Source: a virus. From it: a DNA stretch of 64,000 nucleotides. Position 1 is the first letter of the stretch. Every line of letters starts with the position of its first letter. A program made the position numbers and the translations under genes. Where the stretch lies: positions 1 through 64,000 of IMG/VR virus record IMGVR_UViG_3300021197_001481. One strand, given 5' to 3'. Positions 15,012 to 24,700 of the stretch are shown here, one piece after another. A model generated the notes under the pieces. That model was not told where the DNA came from. It saw only the letters and a program-made list of their open reading frames with translations, and made no database searches.

Positions 15012-15172
15012 GACTTTTTCTTACTCCTCTTTGTGTATTTTCTTTTCTTCTTTGGTTCTTCTTGTTTATTATCTGTAGAACCAACCAACCATTTAAATTC
15101 CATACGGTCGATAATATCAAAAATACTAGGGATCTCCCAGTCAGTAAGGGGGTTGCTTTGTTTATTGCTCAT
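15008..15172 (-). CDS. Small 54-residue basic protein
   Basis: This short frame fills the gap between two structural genes and has ATGA overlaps at both ends: its ATG overlaps the previous stop and its TGA overlaps the next ATG. That tight coupling is the main evidence that it is real. The sequence has a hydrophobic and aromatic N-terminal half (DWEIPSIFDIIDRMEFKWL) and a Lys/Arg-rich C-terminus (KKKRKYTKRSKKKS). It may be a tail assembly factor, by neighbourhood; no family was recognised. Confidence 0.7.
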   Translation of the reverse strand: MSNKQSNPLTDWEIPSIFDIIDRMEFKWLVGSTDNKQEEPKKKRKYTKRSKKKS

Positions 15173-15774
15173 TGTTTTTTCCTTCTATCTCTTCCTTGTT
15201 CTATACTTCTTCTTCTGCTATCCGACCATACGGTTCTCGGTGATCCACCTCTGAAAAATGTTTCAAATTTTTTAGATATATCACCAAGATAAAACTCACG
15301 CCACAAGGAAGGTTTCATTTCAATAGCAACAGAACCCATACGATTATGTGTGTACTGTTTAATACAAGGGAATGCATGACGCATACTCCTTCTATATTTA
15401 GCAATCATTTTATAGGTTATTCTAGATCTTGCATCTTCATTTTCAATATCATCATCTAATCTACCTAACAAATTTTCTATAAGATCCGTTCGTAGTTCTG
15501 GTGGTAGATAGAATGGATTAAGACCAAGCATGGTATTTGGTCTTTGTTCTAAATTTATTGCCATAGGAAACATGTGATAGTATGGGAGAGATTTCGTTCC
15601 TTTCCCCTCTGGATTCCTATATGAAAACATGTAACATTTTCCAACGAATCTTCTAGATCGGGGGATACCCTTCGGTTTTCTGATATCAACATCAGTCGAA
15701 CCCAAGTCTGGAGCAATCTCCTGTAAAAAGGATGCCAGTGGTGGTGCGACTTTTCTTAATTCTTCATACAGCAT
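15169..15774 (-). CDS. Conserved virion-associated protein of marine T4-like phages, function unknown
   Basis: The 201-residue protein contains LPYYHMFPMAINLEQ, MLGLNPFYLPPELRTDLIENL, ITYKMIAKYR and FPCIKQYTHNRMGSVAIEMKPSLWREFYL. This pattern (an F-P-x-x-x-x-L segment, then GxNxxYLxPxLR, then a Cys-Ile-Lys stretch) is one I associate with an uncharacterised structural or assembly protein found near gp4 in marine T4-like phages. The start overlaps the gp4 stop (TAATG) and its stop overlaps the 54-residue gene. The C-terminus is basic. A head or tail joining role is possible but not shown. Confidence 0.55.
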   Translation of the reverse strand: MLYEELRKVAPPLASFLQEIAPDLGSTDVDIRKPKGIPRSRRFVGKCYMFSYRNPEGKGTKSLPYYHMFPMAINLEQRPNTMLGLNPFYLPPELRTDLIENLLGRLDDDIENEDARSRITYKMIAKYRRSMRHAFPCIKQYTHNRMGSVAIEMKPSLWREFYLGDISKKFETFFRGGSPRTVWSDSRRRSIEQGRDRRKKQ

Positions 15775-16211
15775 TAGAATATTTCCTTTTCTGTAAGAAT
15801 TTTAAAACACCACCCACGTTCATGACAAACCTCTTCTGCCGCCTGCCATTTTGCATTATTGACGGCAAAGGTTTTTACCTCAGTCATATAACGACGGGTG
15901 ATCCTACCGCTAGTGGGTTTGTTAGGTTCTTTTGTTTGTTTGAATGGTTTGACTTCGATCATCAGAGTCTCAATCTCTCCGGTTTTATTACGAAGTTCTA
16001 CCATAAAGTCTGGGTAGTATCTGTGTTTTTTCCCATCCACAGGAGATACATAAGGTATACAGATCTCTTCAGATGCCCATGTAATAACATTGGGGTTGTC
16101 ATCAAAGAGTTTCATACATTTTCTCTCCCAGAGACTACGGTAGATGATCTTTGTAGGATCCCCTTGATATTTATCTGGGCGAGTTGGTTTGTATTTTCCT
16201 TTATATGCCAT
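15774..16211 (-). CDS. gp4: Head completion protein gp4 (TnsA-like nuclease fold)
   Basis: The frame can be extended to 16253, but homologues begin near MAYKGKYKP, so ATG 16211 is preferred (145 residues; T4 gp4 has 150); ATG 16217 is also possible. Conserved blocks are YRSLWERKCMKLFDDN, VITWASEE, YYPDFMVEL, LMIEVKP and AKWQAAEEVCHERGW. The D of YPDF and the E-x-K of IEVKP match the TnsA-type PD-(D/E)XK nuclease core. In T4, gp4/gp50 completes the filled head before tail joining. It heads the minus-strand operon that ends with the tape measure and is divergent from gp48. Confidence 0.85.
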   Translation of the reverse strand: MAYKGKYKPTRPDKYQGDPTKIIYRSLWERKCMKLFDDNPNVITWASEEICIPYVSPVDGKKHRYYPDFMVELRNKTGEIETLMIEVKPFKQTKEPNKPTSGRITRRYMTEVKTFAVNNAKWQAAEEVCHERGWCFKILTEKEIF

Positions 16212-16218
16212 ATACATA
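16211..16218 (+). promoter_or_regulatory. Candidate late promoter TATACATA for the baseplate operon
   Basis: The octamer lies 16 bases before the gp48 ATG with AGGAG between. It overlaps the start codons of the divergent gp4 gene. The next 25 kb are genes on the same strand with very short gaps, so this could drive the whole baseplate operon. Confidence 0.5.
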
Positions 16219-16234
16219 TATCTAGGAGCAACAC

Positions 16235-17323
16235 ATGGCAGAAGAAAACTCATCTTTTTCAGTTGGAGAAAATTTAGATCTTGCGAGCGACTCAGTTAAT
16301 GGTCTTTTTGCAAGTAGTAGGAGAAGTGGTTCTCTGAATTCCATAACTAATGGAAAACCACTTTACTATCCTTCCGATTTACTTGCAGCAGACAACCCCA
16401 ACGCAGAGAACACAAATGGAATTGTTAGTTGGTTAGAATTTAGAATTTTCTTTAAACAGAATGGTAGTCTTAGTAGTGTTGTAAAGAAAACAAAATCAGG
16501 ACTTGGTAATATCATTGCTGATGTTTCAAGTGGATTTGATCAGACAGAAGAGACAGAAGGTGAAACTGCACAAACAATCCTAGAGAAGTTGCAGTTTAGT
16601 GATGATGAGATCCAAAAATCAATTGCAACAGAAAGTGTCACTAGCGACACTCGACTCGGCAAGGGTACAGAGGAAACAAATGATTCTGTGTTTTTATATG
16701 TTCCCGGTGGCATAGAGTACAACGATTCCATGCAATATGAGGAAGTTGGTTTTGCTGGAATTAGAAACCTCTCAAGTGTTTCTGCTAGTGCAAGCACCGT
16801 TGCTCTTGGCGTACTTAAGAAATTAGCAGGAACAGTCGATAAAGCAGCGGGGGCGTTGGGACAAGAATCTTTAAACTCAGAGCAAGCAATTACCGCAGAA
16901 CTAGGTGTTGTCATGAACCCAAGAAAAGAACAAATCTTTCAGGGCATTGATATGCGATCTTTTGTTTATAACTTCACGTTTATTCCCAGAAATCAAGAGG
17001 AAGCAAAAACAGTTGCCGACATCATTAAAGTTTTTCGATTCCACGCATACCCAGAACTCTCTGCAAACAGTGCCTTCTTCAACTTCCCATCTGAGTTTGA
17101 AATTAAACACAGAGTGTTTGATTCTACTGCGGGGGGTGCAGTAAAAGATAATCCAGTAGTGCCTAAACTCAATCGTTGTTTTCTTGAAAAAATTACAACC
17201 AACTACACACCCGACGAAGTTTACTATGCATTCAAAAACGGAATGCCCCCCAAGATCACCCTATCGCTCTCCTTCAAGGAAGCAGAATACATTACAAGAC
17301 AGCATGTCAACGAAGGATTCTGA
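16235..17323 (+). CDS. gp48: Baseplate tail tube cap gp48
   Basis: The 362-residue protein matches T4 gp48 (364) in size. The C-terminal half carries the marks of the gp48 family: MNPRKEQIFQGIDMRSFVYNF, then FIPRNQEEAKTVADIIKVFRFH, LNRCFLEKITTNYTPDEVYYA and MPPKITLSLSFKEAEYI. This part has the tube-like fold that caps the baseplate hub and starts tube polymerisation. The N-terminal half is polar and divergent. AGGAG precedes the ATG. Its stop overlaps the gp53 start (TGATG). Confidence 0.88.
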   Translation: MAEENSSFSVGENLDLASDSVNGLFASSRRSGSLNSITNGKPLYYPSDLLAADNPNAENTNGIVSWLEFRIFFKQNGSLSSVVKKTKSGLGNIIADVSSGFDQTEETEGETAQTILEKLQFSDDEIQKSIATESVTSDTRLGKGTEETNDSVFLYVPGGIEYNDSMQYEEVGFAGIRNLSSVSASASTVALGVLKKLAGTVDKAAGALGQESLNSEQAITAELGVVMNPRKEQIFQGIDMRSFVYNFTFIPRNQEEAKTVADIIKVFRFHAYPELSANSAFFNFPSEFEIKHRVFDSTAGGAVKDNPVVPKLNRCFLEKITTNYTPDEVYYAFKNGMPPKITLSLSFKEAEYITRQHVNEGF

Positions 17324-18213
17324 TGTACTTTAAAAATTTCCCGTCATTACAATATCCCTCATCCGGACAACTTGAAGAGATTCAAGACATATTGCTCCGT
17401 GTTGGATTTTCATCCAAAGTAAAAGAAACAGCAGAGACATTTGTCTTATACAATATCCAAGAGGGTATAACTCCAGAAAGAATCGCAGAAGAGGTTTATG
17501 GGGATCAACAGTATTTTTGGGTTGTTTTATTATTCAATGATTTGATGGATCCACAATATAGATTTCCTTTACGATCCAAATCCCTTGACGATTTTATTAC
17601 TAAAAAATACCCATCAACAACTTTGTTCATATCCCCAGAAGGGATAACACAAGAATTCTACAAACACCCAAACCCATCAGACACACTCAATAAAAACTTT
17701 GCCGAGGGAGACACTATTACATTGTACCTTGGTAAGAAAAATAGTTATAAGGACACAGGACAGAATAAAGTTTTAGGTGTTATCAAACGATATATTCCCG
17801 AGCAATCTGCATTACAATTATATCAATTAGAGGGAACTATTAGTCCGGGAGACACAATAGTCCGTGGACATAACAAAGAACTCCGGGCAGAGGTCCGTAA
17901 GGTGATCGACAGTCGCTATGCTGTACATCACTTCGAGAACGATAGTATCATCATAAACCCACTAGGGACTCCACCAGATGACAACGGCAACCAAGTCCCG
18001 ATTGGTCAAACCGGAGATGGATTTTCTTCCTCACCTGTAGGCGTTACACAATGTGTTTTAGAGAATTATATTAATGACGGAGACACAACTTACATTGTAA
18101 CAAACGAAGAATATGAATTTACTAAAAATGAAACGAATCGCAAGATCAGACTTCTCAGTCCTGAATTGTTGGAAAATGTAGTACGAGAACTCCGAGAGGT
18201 TCTTGGTAGGTAA
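17323..18213 (+). CDS. gp53: Baseplate wedge subunit gp53
   Basis: The first hundred residues are typical of gp53: MYFKNFPSLQY, then IQEGITPERIAEEVYGDQQYFWVVLLFNDLMDPQYRFPL, a LysM-like segment that in T4 joins neighbouring wedges. At 296 residues it is longer than T4 gp53 (196), the extra C-terminal part being beta-rich with a segment that ends in helices. It overlaps gp48 and the hub gene by one base at each end. Confidence 0.85.
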   Translation: MYFKNFPSLQYPSSGQLEEIQDILLRVGFSSKVKETAETFVLYNIQEGITPERIAEEVYGDQQYFWVVLLFNDLMDPQYRFPLRSKSLDDFITKKYPSTTLFISPEGITQEFYKHPNPSDTLNKNFAEGDTITLYLGKKNSYKDTGQNKVLGVIKRYIPEQSALQLYQLEGTISPGDTIVRGHNKELRAEVRKVIDSRYAVHHFENDSIIINPLGTPPDDNGNQVPIGQTGDGFSSSPVGVTQCVLENYINDGDTTYIVTNEEYEFTKNETNRKIRLLSPELLENVVRELREVLGR

Positions 18214-19559
18214 TGTCAGATTTCAATATAACACCATCGGTATCTCCAAGTGACAAATACACAAAGTTAAATGACTTTGAGTTGATATCTCTTTTCATGG
18301 AAAGTGATTCTGGCGGAAAAGTTGATCTAAAAAACATATATCAAAATTTATCTTTTGTTGAAGATATTGATAGGTCAGCGATCTCTGGTTCGATTTTGAT
18401 CAAAGATGGAAATGATCTTTTAAATACCTTCCCCATATCCGGACATGAATCAATAACTTTAGAATTTCGCACACCCGGAATTGACTCAGATTTTATCAAA
18501 CTTAAATTTAGAGTAGTGGAAATTGTTGACAGAGTTAGATCTCCAAACGAAAGAGGGGAGGTCTACCGCCTCCGGTTTGTATCAACATCTGCCATTAAAA
18601 ATAAGTCAACTAAAATATCAAAATCATTCAAGGGAAAAATTAGCGACATAGTAAAAACTATTTACACCGAATATATTGGTGGTGATGTAGATGCTCAAGA
18701 AACGAAGAATGAACAGAAATTTATTATTCCCAGATGGTCTCCATTTAAAGCAATAGAATGGTTAGCACTTCGATCACTTCCTGCAAAAAGAAGCGACGAG
18801 ACTAATTATTTTTTCTTTGAAACTGTAGATGGTCATCGCTTTGTAACACTAAGTCAATTGTGTTCTGAAGAAAGTGCGATTACATATTTTCAAATTCCTG
18901 TCGGACAACGAGATGGTGACTCCGACAATATGTCCAGAAATTTTTCAAACGTAAAAGATGTCCGAATTATAAAGGTAAACCAAAAGTTAAAAGAACACAT
19001 GGAGGGGGCGTTTTCTTCTGTTTTGTATCAACACGATGTCACCACCAAACAATGGGGACGGAAAGTGTACAACTACAACGAAGACACGAATGTGCGACAT
19101 ATCACAGATAATCGTGTAACAAAAAACGATAGTATTTACACAACAACCCCAAACACCAATTTTAATTTAACCACAAAACAAACCGGATTGATGGGTGGTG
19201 ATTATCCCAATGTGCAAAACCACGAAGATTGGTTCCAGCGTTCAATGTCAGAAAAATCACTTCTAGATACTATTAAAATAAGAATACAAGTCGCTGGCAA
19301 TTCTCTTTTGCGAGTGGGACGAGTCGTTGAATTTTTTGTCCCCAAAGCAGCGGCATTAAAAACATCAGACACTGAGTGGTATGATTCTCGATTGAGTGGC
19401 AAATATTTAGTGACAACTTTACGTCATACCATATCACCTGACGGATACACTAATACCATGATATTAGCGAAGAATTCTTATGAGGTATCGATTGCTGACA
19501 ATTCAACTTTCATGGGAACAAGTAACAATACACCGACAAATATAGTGGAGAAAAGATAA
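18213..19559 (+). CDS. gp27: Baseplate hub subunit gp27
   Basis: The 448-residue protein (T4 gp27: 391) has the hub pattern: early LSFVEDIDRSAISGSILIKDGNDLL, then SFKGKISDIVKTIYTEYI, WSPFKAIEWLALRSLP and FFFETVDGHRFVTLSQL, and a C-terminal YLVTTLRHTISPDGYTNTM segment. gp27 forms the trimeric torus that carries gp5 and contacts the tube. The gene is directly before gp5, with TAATGG overlap. Confidence 0.87.
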   Translation: MSDFNITPSVSPSDKYTKLNDFELISLFMESDSGGKVDLKNIYQNLSFVEDIDRSAISGSILIKDGNDLLNTFPISGHESITLEFRTPGIDSDFIKLKFRVVEIVDRVRSPNERGEVYRLRFVSTSAIKNKSTKISKSFKGKISDIVKTIYTEYIGGDVDAQETKNEQKFIIPRWSPFKAIEWLALRSLPAKRSDETNYFFFETVDGHRFVTLSQLCSEESAITYFQIPVGQRDGDSDNMSRNFSNVKDVRIIKVNQKLKEHMEGAFSSVLYQHDVTTKQWGRKVYNYNEDTNVRHITDNRVTKNDSIYTTTPNTNFNLTTKQTGLMGGDYPNVQNHEDWFQRSMSEKSLLDTIKIRIQVAGNSLLRVGRVVEFFVPKAAALKTSDTEWYDSRLSGKYLVTTLRHTISPDGYTNTMILAKNSYEVSIADNSTFMGTSNNTPTNIVEKR

Positions 19560-20464
19560 TGGAATTTTTTGCAGGTAAAAATGGATTTATATGGTTTCAG
19601 GGTGTCGTTGAAAATAGAAATGATCCTGAGATGCTTGGTAGAGTTCAGGTTCGTTGTTTAGGTTTTCATACCGAGAACAAACAAGAACTCCCAAGCGAAG
19701 ATCTTCCGTGGGCATATCCTATTCAACCAATTACATCTGCTGCGATGAGTGGAATCGGGGAGACACCAGTCGGTCCTGTCGAGGGTACATGGGTGTTTGG
19801 TTTCTTCCGCGATGGCGACTCTGCACAAGAACCAATGATACTCGGAACTCTTGGTGGTGTCCCTCTACAAAAAGCAAACCCCAACGAGGGGTTCAGCGAT
19901 CCGTCAGGATACTATCCAATTGAAAGTTTACTTAACGAACCGGATACAAACAAAGTTGCTCGCGGAGTTGAAGAGGGGACTGTCGTAGAAAAGAAAAAAG
20001 GGGATATAGACAAGATGACTCTTGCCGGTGGGGTTGGTGGAGGTTCGGAAGTCGAAGAACCAGAAACACCGTTCAACGCACAGTATCCTTTCAACCATGT
20101 AAAACAATCCGAGTCCGGACATATCCAAGAAGTTGACGACACTCCGGGTGCAGAAAGACTGCATAAATATCATAGGTCGGGCACGTTCGAGGAAATACAC
20201 CCAGACGGCAAGCAGGTTATAAAGATTGTCGGCGACAAATATGAGGTAGTTTTAAAAGATGACAATTTGCATGTCAAGGGAAAATTAAACATAACAGTTG
20301 AGGGTGATACATCAATCTACTCAAAGGGTAATTGTACAGCACAAGTCGATGGTGATATGGAACAAATTGTTGGTGGAGATTTGACGTTAAATGCGGGTGG
20401 AGAAGTAAAAATAACCGCAGGATCAAATGTAACGGTTCAAGGGAATTCAATTAGGTTAAATTAA
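19559..20464 (+). CDS. gp5: Baseplate central spike gp5 without lysozyme domain
   Basis: The N-terminal OB fold is clear (FIWFQGVVENRNDPEMLGRVQVRCLG, then LPWAYPIQP, GTWVFGFFRDG, PMILGTLGG). A variable linker follows, and from about residue 235 short beta repeats (GDTSIYSKGNCTAQVDGD, GGDLTLNAGGEVKITAG) form the triple-stranded helix of the spike. At 301 residues it lacks the T4 lysozyme domain that gives T4 gp5 its 575 residues. The PAAR tip protein is four genes on. Without the enzyme, cell-wall passage must depend on another protein, or the host envelope does not need it. Confidence 0.87.
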   Translation: MEFFAGKNGFIWFQGVVENRNDPEMLGRVQVRCLGFHTENKQELPSEDLPWAYPIQPITSAAMSGIGETPVGPVEGTWVFGFFRDGDSAQEPMILGTLGGVPLQKANPNEGFSDPSGYYPIESLLNEPDTNKVARGVEEGTVVEKKKGDIDKMTLAGGVGGGSEVEEPETPFNAQYPFNHVKQSESGHIQEVDDTPGAERLHKYHRSGTFEEIHPDGKQVIKIVGDKYEVVLKDDNLHVKGKLNITVEGDTSIYSKGNCTAQVDGDMEQIVGGDLTLNAGGEVKITAGSNVTVQGNSIRLN

Positions 20465-20465
20465 T

Positions 20466-23400
20466 ATGGCATATGAGTTAGTGCAACAAATTATTAAAGA
20501 TCTAAGAATTCGTAGAATATTTCTGCGTTTGTTTTATGATGGAACTCCGCTCCCCTTCAAAGCAACAAGACCATTCAGTTACTTTGTTGACACTATCGGT
20601 GTAGAAATCTTCGGTGAGATTGATGATGTTACATCTGAAATATCAGAAAAATTAAATACAAATATTGAAGATATTCATGCGTACCTAACAGAAACTGAAC
20701 CACTCCCACCAAAAGTAGAACCAAAAAGTTATGTCGCTGGTGACACCGAATCACAATTGGTTTCTTTTGGCAGAGTACAACCCACACAGGTCAGTGAATT
20801 TGAAAGAGGGATACAAGGAGAGGACGGTAAAGACGGCGCAGGAATCTCGGAAGTTACTATTGTCGATGGTGAACTGGTTGTTGAACTAGACAAACCAACT
20901 TCAACAGACATACGCGAATCTGAGACAGTAAACCTTGGCGTTGTTAAAGGCGACAGTATATCTGCTGTTCGGGACGGGGACAACCTAGTTGTAACCCAGA
21001 CCGGAGGTGATGGTACTGTAACCACAATCAGTGATGATAAAGTAGTCGGTGACGATGGTAAGGGTGTTGAGGTATCAATCGCAACAAACCCAGATGGTGT
21101 TCCTGTTCTAACGGTTATAAACATTGACAAAACAGGAGCAACCACTGAGGGAGCAACCGCTGGACTATCTGGTGCCGATGGCAAAGACGGTTCTGATGGT
21201 CAATCCGCCTTAACTGCTTTTGATACAACTGCGTGGTTAGTTGCCGGAGACCTTGGAGGCGGCACACCACAACTTGGCGGTGGTATTGCTGGTGTTGGTG
21301 GAGTCAGTGTTCCTGATATCATAAGCACGGGCGGTCAGTTTTCAATATTCTTTAACGGACAATCAACCGGTTCTGGTGATTTTATTAAGTTCCCCGGAAC
21401 TGTTGCACAGGGTGATAAAGTAGCAGAAACACAAACTCTACTGATCGAGGGTACACAGTTAGATTTAATCCAAGTACCGGTAGATTCTATCACCGCTCCA
21501 AGTAATGCTGGTTCTTCTTTTGGTGTTGATCAAATTTTTGCCCGAGTTGTTCTAGACACAAATGCCGTGACAGGACCGGGAATAAATGTTAATCACTCAA
21601 ATTCATTTGGGTTTACAGCGACTGTAAGTATAACCAATGTAAGAGAACCGGGTGATACATTTGGTGATCAAAATGTGTCCTCTAGTTACATTAAAATTAA
21701 AAATGTTATTTTGCCGAAGGGTGCAAGCGGTCCGGACGGCGCAGCAGGAACAGCAGGAACCACTGGTAACACAGGAACCGCTGGTACAACTGGTACAACT
21801 GGTACGACTGGCAACACCGGTGAAACAGGTGAGACTGGGGCAGCAAGCAACCTCGGAGTTGCCCGATATCAATTTACTATCAATGGTCCGTTTGCAGGAA
21901 ACTCAGGATTCCCAGAGTTTAACTCTGCAATGACTAATGGTTTCTTACACCTTAGAAATGATCACAGAGGTGCAACTGGATGTTCTCTCGCAATATCAAT
22001 CGAAACTATTGATAATCAGTCAAGCGACAACTTTTCAGGTCTAGGAAAAGTAATAACCGCGACTATAGAAAAATTTGGTGATCCCACAACAAAAGCATCA
22101 ATTGATTTAGTGGGTGGTTTCTTTAACAACCAAACAGATAGTTATATAAATGGAAATGAATGTGATATTGCTCAGAATGTTATTTCTGGTGCATCCTCTT
22201 CGGACGCACTACAAGACGGAGACATAGTTGTTCTTAGTTTTGTCAGGGGTGGACAAACTGGTGCTGGAATAACAGGTGCAAGACTTGAAGGAACTAATCT
22301 GGTATTTGATACTCTCAATGCTGATGGAAGCACCGGGTTATCCTCTGATTTAGGAAACGTCAAAGGGTCTGACGGTGCCGCCGGTACAACTGGCACAACT
22401 GGCAACACCGGAAACTCAGGAACCACTGGTGCTGGTGTTACCGGTGTTACAATTTCTCCAGAAGGTGTTCTTGAAATTGTAATTCAAGATTCAGATGGAA
22501 ATACATCAGGAGTCACTGCTGGAGTATCTGGTCCTAAAGGTGATGATGGTGCCGCTGGTACAACTGGTACAACTGGCAACACCGGTGAAACAGGAACCAC
22601 AGGAAACACAGGAAACTCAGGAACCACAGGCGGTGGTGTTAGTGGTGCTTCGTTAGAATATGGTGTTATACAAACCCAACCCGATTCGGGTAAAAACATA
22701 GTAAATCAGCAACACAGTTTTGCATTTAACTTCACGATTCAGGATGGGGATGGTAACACCTTTATTGTTGAATGTCCCGAGACTACAGGAGGATTTACAT
22801 ATAACTCCGGAGTTGTCATTGGTGATGGTGGTATCGATCCACAACCCGGACTATTATACACAGAATCATCCAGCGAATACGAATTCTCTGGTGGTGATGT
22901 AACTTATTCAATTCCATCATATGCAATTGGATCAACCGCAACAACAACATTAGAACAACTCGACGGCGGGACTTCGGATCTTTATTTTATACTAACTACA
23001 GGAAACTCATCAGATCGGGCACAAATTGCTGAAGGTATTAGTATGGATACTGCGACCGGAAGAGTGGGGATCAAATTTGGTCTTGAACTAGGTCACGGAA
23101 TTAGTTTCAGTGATGGTAGTTTCCTCGGTAGCAAAAATGAACTTGTTACAAGTGTTAATGGATCGACTGGAGATGTTCTTACCATACCATCACAGGTTGC
23201 CCACTTCACAATCCAAGCGTCATCTTCTATATCCACAGGTGCAAAGACATCAGCACTTCACAGAATACCATATAGTGCAAAAATTACTGAGGTTGGAATT
23301 CGTACAGGAAATACAGGAGGAATCACTGCATCCTTTAGAAAAATACGAAATCAAGATATTTTTGACATGACTGAAGGAATAAGTTACTCGTCATTGATCG

Positions 23401-23558
23401 GAACCGTAAATGCCGCAACAGCAGCATTTGGTGCAACCGCAACAATCAACTCAATTGATGGTCCCAACTATGTTTATATGAACATTGATGCCATCGCCTC
23501 TGGCATAACACTCGTCCAAGGGTTTATGGAATACATTAGATTTGATGGGAGCGACTAA
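20466..23558 (+). CDS. Long baseplate-attached fibre with collagen-like repeats
   Basis: The 1030-residue protein starts with a helical segment (LVQQIIKDLRIRRIFLRLFYDGTPLP) that probably anchors it to the baseplate. Three Gly-X-Y tracts, rich in GTTGNTGETG, lie at about residues 418-462, 635-658 and 689-728, with a shorter GEDGKDG near 117. Between them recurs a module reading roughly GVxxVxI, G-x-L-x-I-x-I, then TAGVSG. The C-terminal 300 residues are a beta-rich domain, likely the receptor-binding tip. Collagen-like tracts form trimeric rods in phage fibres. The gene lies between the spike and a beta-helix protein. Confidence 0.75.
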   Translation: MAYELVQQIIKDLRIRRIFLRLFYDGTPLPFKATRPFSYFVDTIGVEIFGEIDDVTSEISEKLNTNIEDIHAYLTETEPLPPKVEPKSYVAGDTESQLVSFGRVQPTQVSEFERGIQGEDGKDGAGISEVTIVDGELVVELDKPTSTDIRESETVNLGVVKGDSISAVRDGDNLVVTQTGGDGTVTTISDDKVVGDDGKGVEVSIATNPDGVPVLTVINIDKTGATTEGATAGLSGADGKDGSDGQSALTAFDTTAWLVAGDLGGGTPQLGGGIAGVGGVSVPDIISTGGQFSIFFNGQSTGSGDFIKFPGTVAQGDKVAETQTLLIEGTQLDLIQVPVDSITAPSNAGSSFGVDQIFARVVLDTNAVTGPGINVNHSNSFGFTATVSITNVREPGDTFGDQNVSSSYIKIKNVILPKGASGPDGAAGTAGTTGNTGTAGTTGTTGTTGNTGETGETGAASNLGVARYQFTINGPFAGNSGFPEFNSAMTNGFLHLRNDHRGATGCSLAISIETIDNQSSDNFSGLGKVITATIEKFGDPTTKASIDLVGGFFNNQTDSYINGNECDIAQNVISGASSSDALQDGDIVVLSFVRGGQTGAGITGARLEGTNLVFDTLNADGSTGLSSDLGNVKGSDGAAGTTGTTGNTGNSGTTGAGVTGVTISPEGVLEIVIQDSDGNTSGVTAGVSGPKGDDGAAGTTGTTGNTGETGTTGNTGNSGTTGGGVSGASLEYGVIQTQPDSGKNIVNQQHSFAFNFTIQDGDGNTFIVECPETTGGFTYNSGVVIGDGGIDPQPGLLYTESSSEYEFSGGDVTYSIPSYAIGSTATTTLEQLDGGTSDLYFILTTGNSSDRAQIAEGISMDTATGRVGIKFGLELGHGISFSDGSFLGSKNELVTSVNGSTGDVLTIPSQVAHFTIQASSSISTGAKTSALHRIPYSAKITEVGIRTGNTGGITASFRKIRNQDIFDMTEGISYSSLIGTVNAATAAFGATATINSIDGPNYVYMNIDAIASGITLVQGFMEYIRFDGSD

Positions 23559-24700
23559 TGGCATTAACTGATTTTTTCTTATCACCAGATGGAGATGGAT
23601 CGAAAGACGGTTCGGATATCGATAACGCATTCCAAGCGATTACCAGTGGAGATTGGACATCTAGTCTTGATTCACAGACATTGCAAGATCGAAGGTGGAT
23701 ATGGTTAGAGGGAACGTACAACTGCACAACTCAACTTGTTACTTCGGGAACTGTTCCTACTGCTGCCGCACCAATGCAATGGGTGGGTGCTGATTCGTCT
23801 GGTAATATTCTTCGTCCAAAGTTTGATGAAACTGGTATGAGTCTAGATCTTACCAACTACCCAAAATTTGTTTGTAGTGCAGACGTAGAAATGATTTTCA
23901 CCCATGAACATACTGCGTATAAGTGTTTATCTTTTGAAAACACAAGTGCATCTTTTAGTAAAAGTGGTATCATAGAAAATACCGCTGGTGATCTTGATGT
24001 TCAAAACTGGACTGGTTGTTTTTTCAAGACAGCATCAAACAGCACTGGTGTTGAGGTCTTAACAATGAGTAACTCAAACTTAAACATGTGTGAACTTGTA
24101 ATGACAGGTGGAGGTTTTTCCTCTGTGGTGCGTATGCTTAGTGGTGGTGTTATGAACAACTGCCGTATAAAAGGTCCGGGTATTCTTTCTGGCGGTGGAA
24201 ACTCTTGTGGAGTTCGGATAAACAGTGGTAGCGTCACAATCCTTGATACATTGATTTACAATATTCCGGGGGATGCTATTTTCCACGAAAGTACAAACGA
24301 TAGACAGTCAATTTCAGTATCAGGTTGCTCTATTATAGATGTTGCTGGTGCCGGTATTGACACCAGCAGTTTAGACGGCACAAACATTGCATCAAGAGGA
24401 TCGGTAATGGAGTGTTGTGTTATGTTTAATTGTGGAACAGGAATTGAAGCAGCAGCAGAAGATGGTAGGCAACCCGGCGCACAATTCCTTGCAATGGGAG
24501 AAAACACTGCTAACTTTAGCAACATGGATTCATACGAAGACATGATTGATGTGATTGCAATCACAACTGCCGATTTTGTTGATTATGCGAACGATGATTT
24601 TAGAATCAGAAGAGACTCCGCGATCTATAAAATTCTAGGAGACAAAAACATGGGTGCGTTACAAAATGAAGATTATGAATTTGCGAGTGTGTCCTCATGA
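23558..24700 (+). CDS. Right-handed beta-helix protein (tail spike or fibre tip)
   Basis: The 380-residue protein opens with FFLSPDGDGSKDGSDIDNAFQAI, a common start of pectate-lyase-like spikes, and goes on with short turns of Asn, Ser, Gly, Cys and Ile (VLTMSNSNLNMCELVMTG, then MNNCRIKG, VTILDTLIYNI, ISVSGCSIIDV, MECCVMFNCGTGIE) typical of a parallel beta-helix. It is the size of a trimeric phage spike and could bind or cleave a surface polysaccharide. No catalytic residues can be named from the sequence. It overlaps the fibre gene by one base and the PAAR gene by four. Confidence 0.68.
   Translation: MALTDFFLSPDGDGSKDGSDIDNAFQAITSGDWTSSLDSQTLQDRRWIWLEGTYNCTTQLVTSGTVPTAAAPMQWVGADSSGNILRPKFDETGMSLDLTNYPKFVCSADVEMIFTHEHTAYKCLSFENTSASFSKSGIIENTAGDLDVQNWTGCFFKTASNSTGVEVLTMSNSNLNMCELVMTGGGFSSVVRMLSGGVMNNCRIKGPGILSGGGNSCGVRINSGSVTILDTLIYNIPGDAIFHESTNDRQSISVSGCSIIDVAGAGIDTSSLDGTNIASRGSVMECCVMFNCGTGIEAAAEDGRQPGAQFLAMGENTANFSNMDSYEDMIDVIAITTADFVDYANDDFRIRRDSAIYKILGDKNMGALQNEDYEFASVSS

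Noticed and set aside
16212-16253. Longer start for gp4 at 16253
   Set aside because: The extra residues would overlap the divergent gp48 start and are not gp4-like; MAYKGKYKP is the usual start.
15732-16277. 181-codon plus-strand frame opposite gp4
   Set aside because: It lies over the clearly recognised gp4 gene and its neighbour, and has Cys/Phe-rich shadow composition.
21718-22650. Short-period repeats as a possible CRISPR array or tandem repeat element
   Set aside because: The repeats are codon repeats for Gly-Thr-Thr/Asn collagen-like tracts in frame; there are no separate spacers or palindromic repeats.
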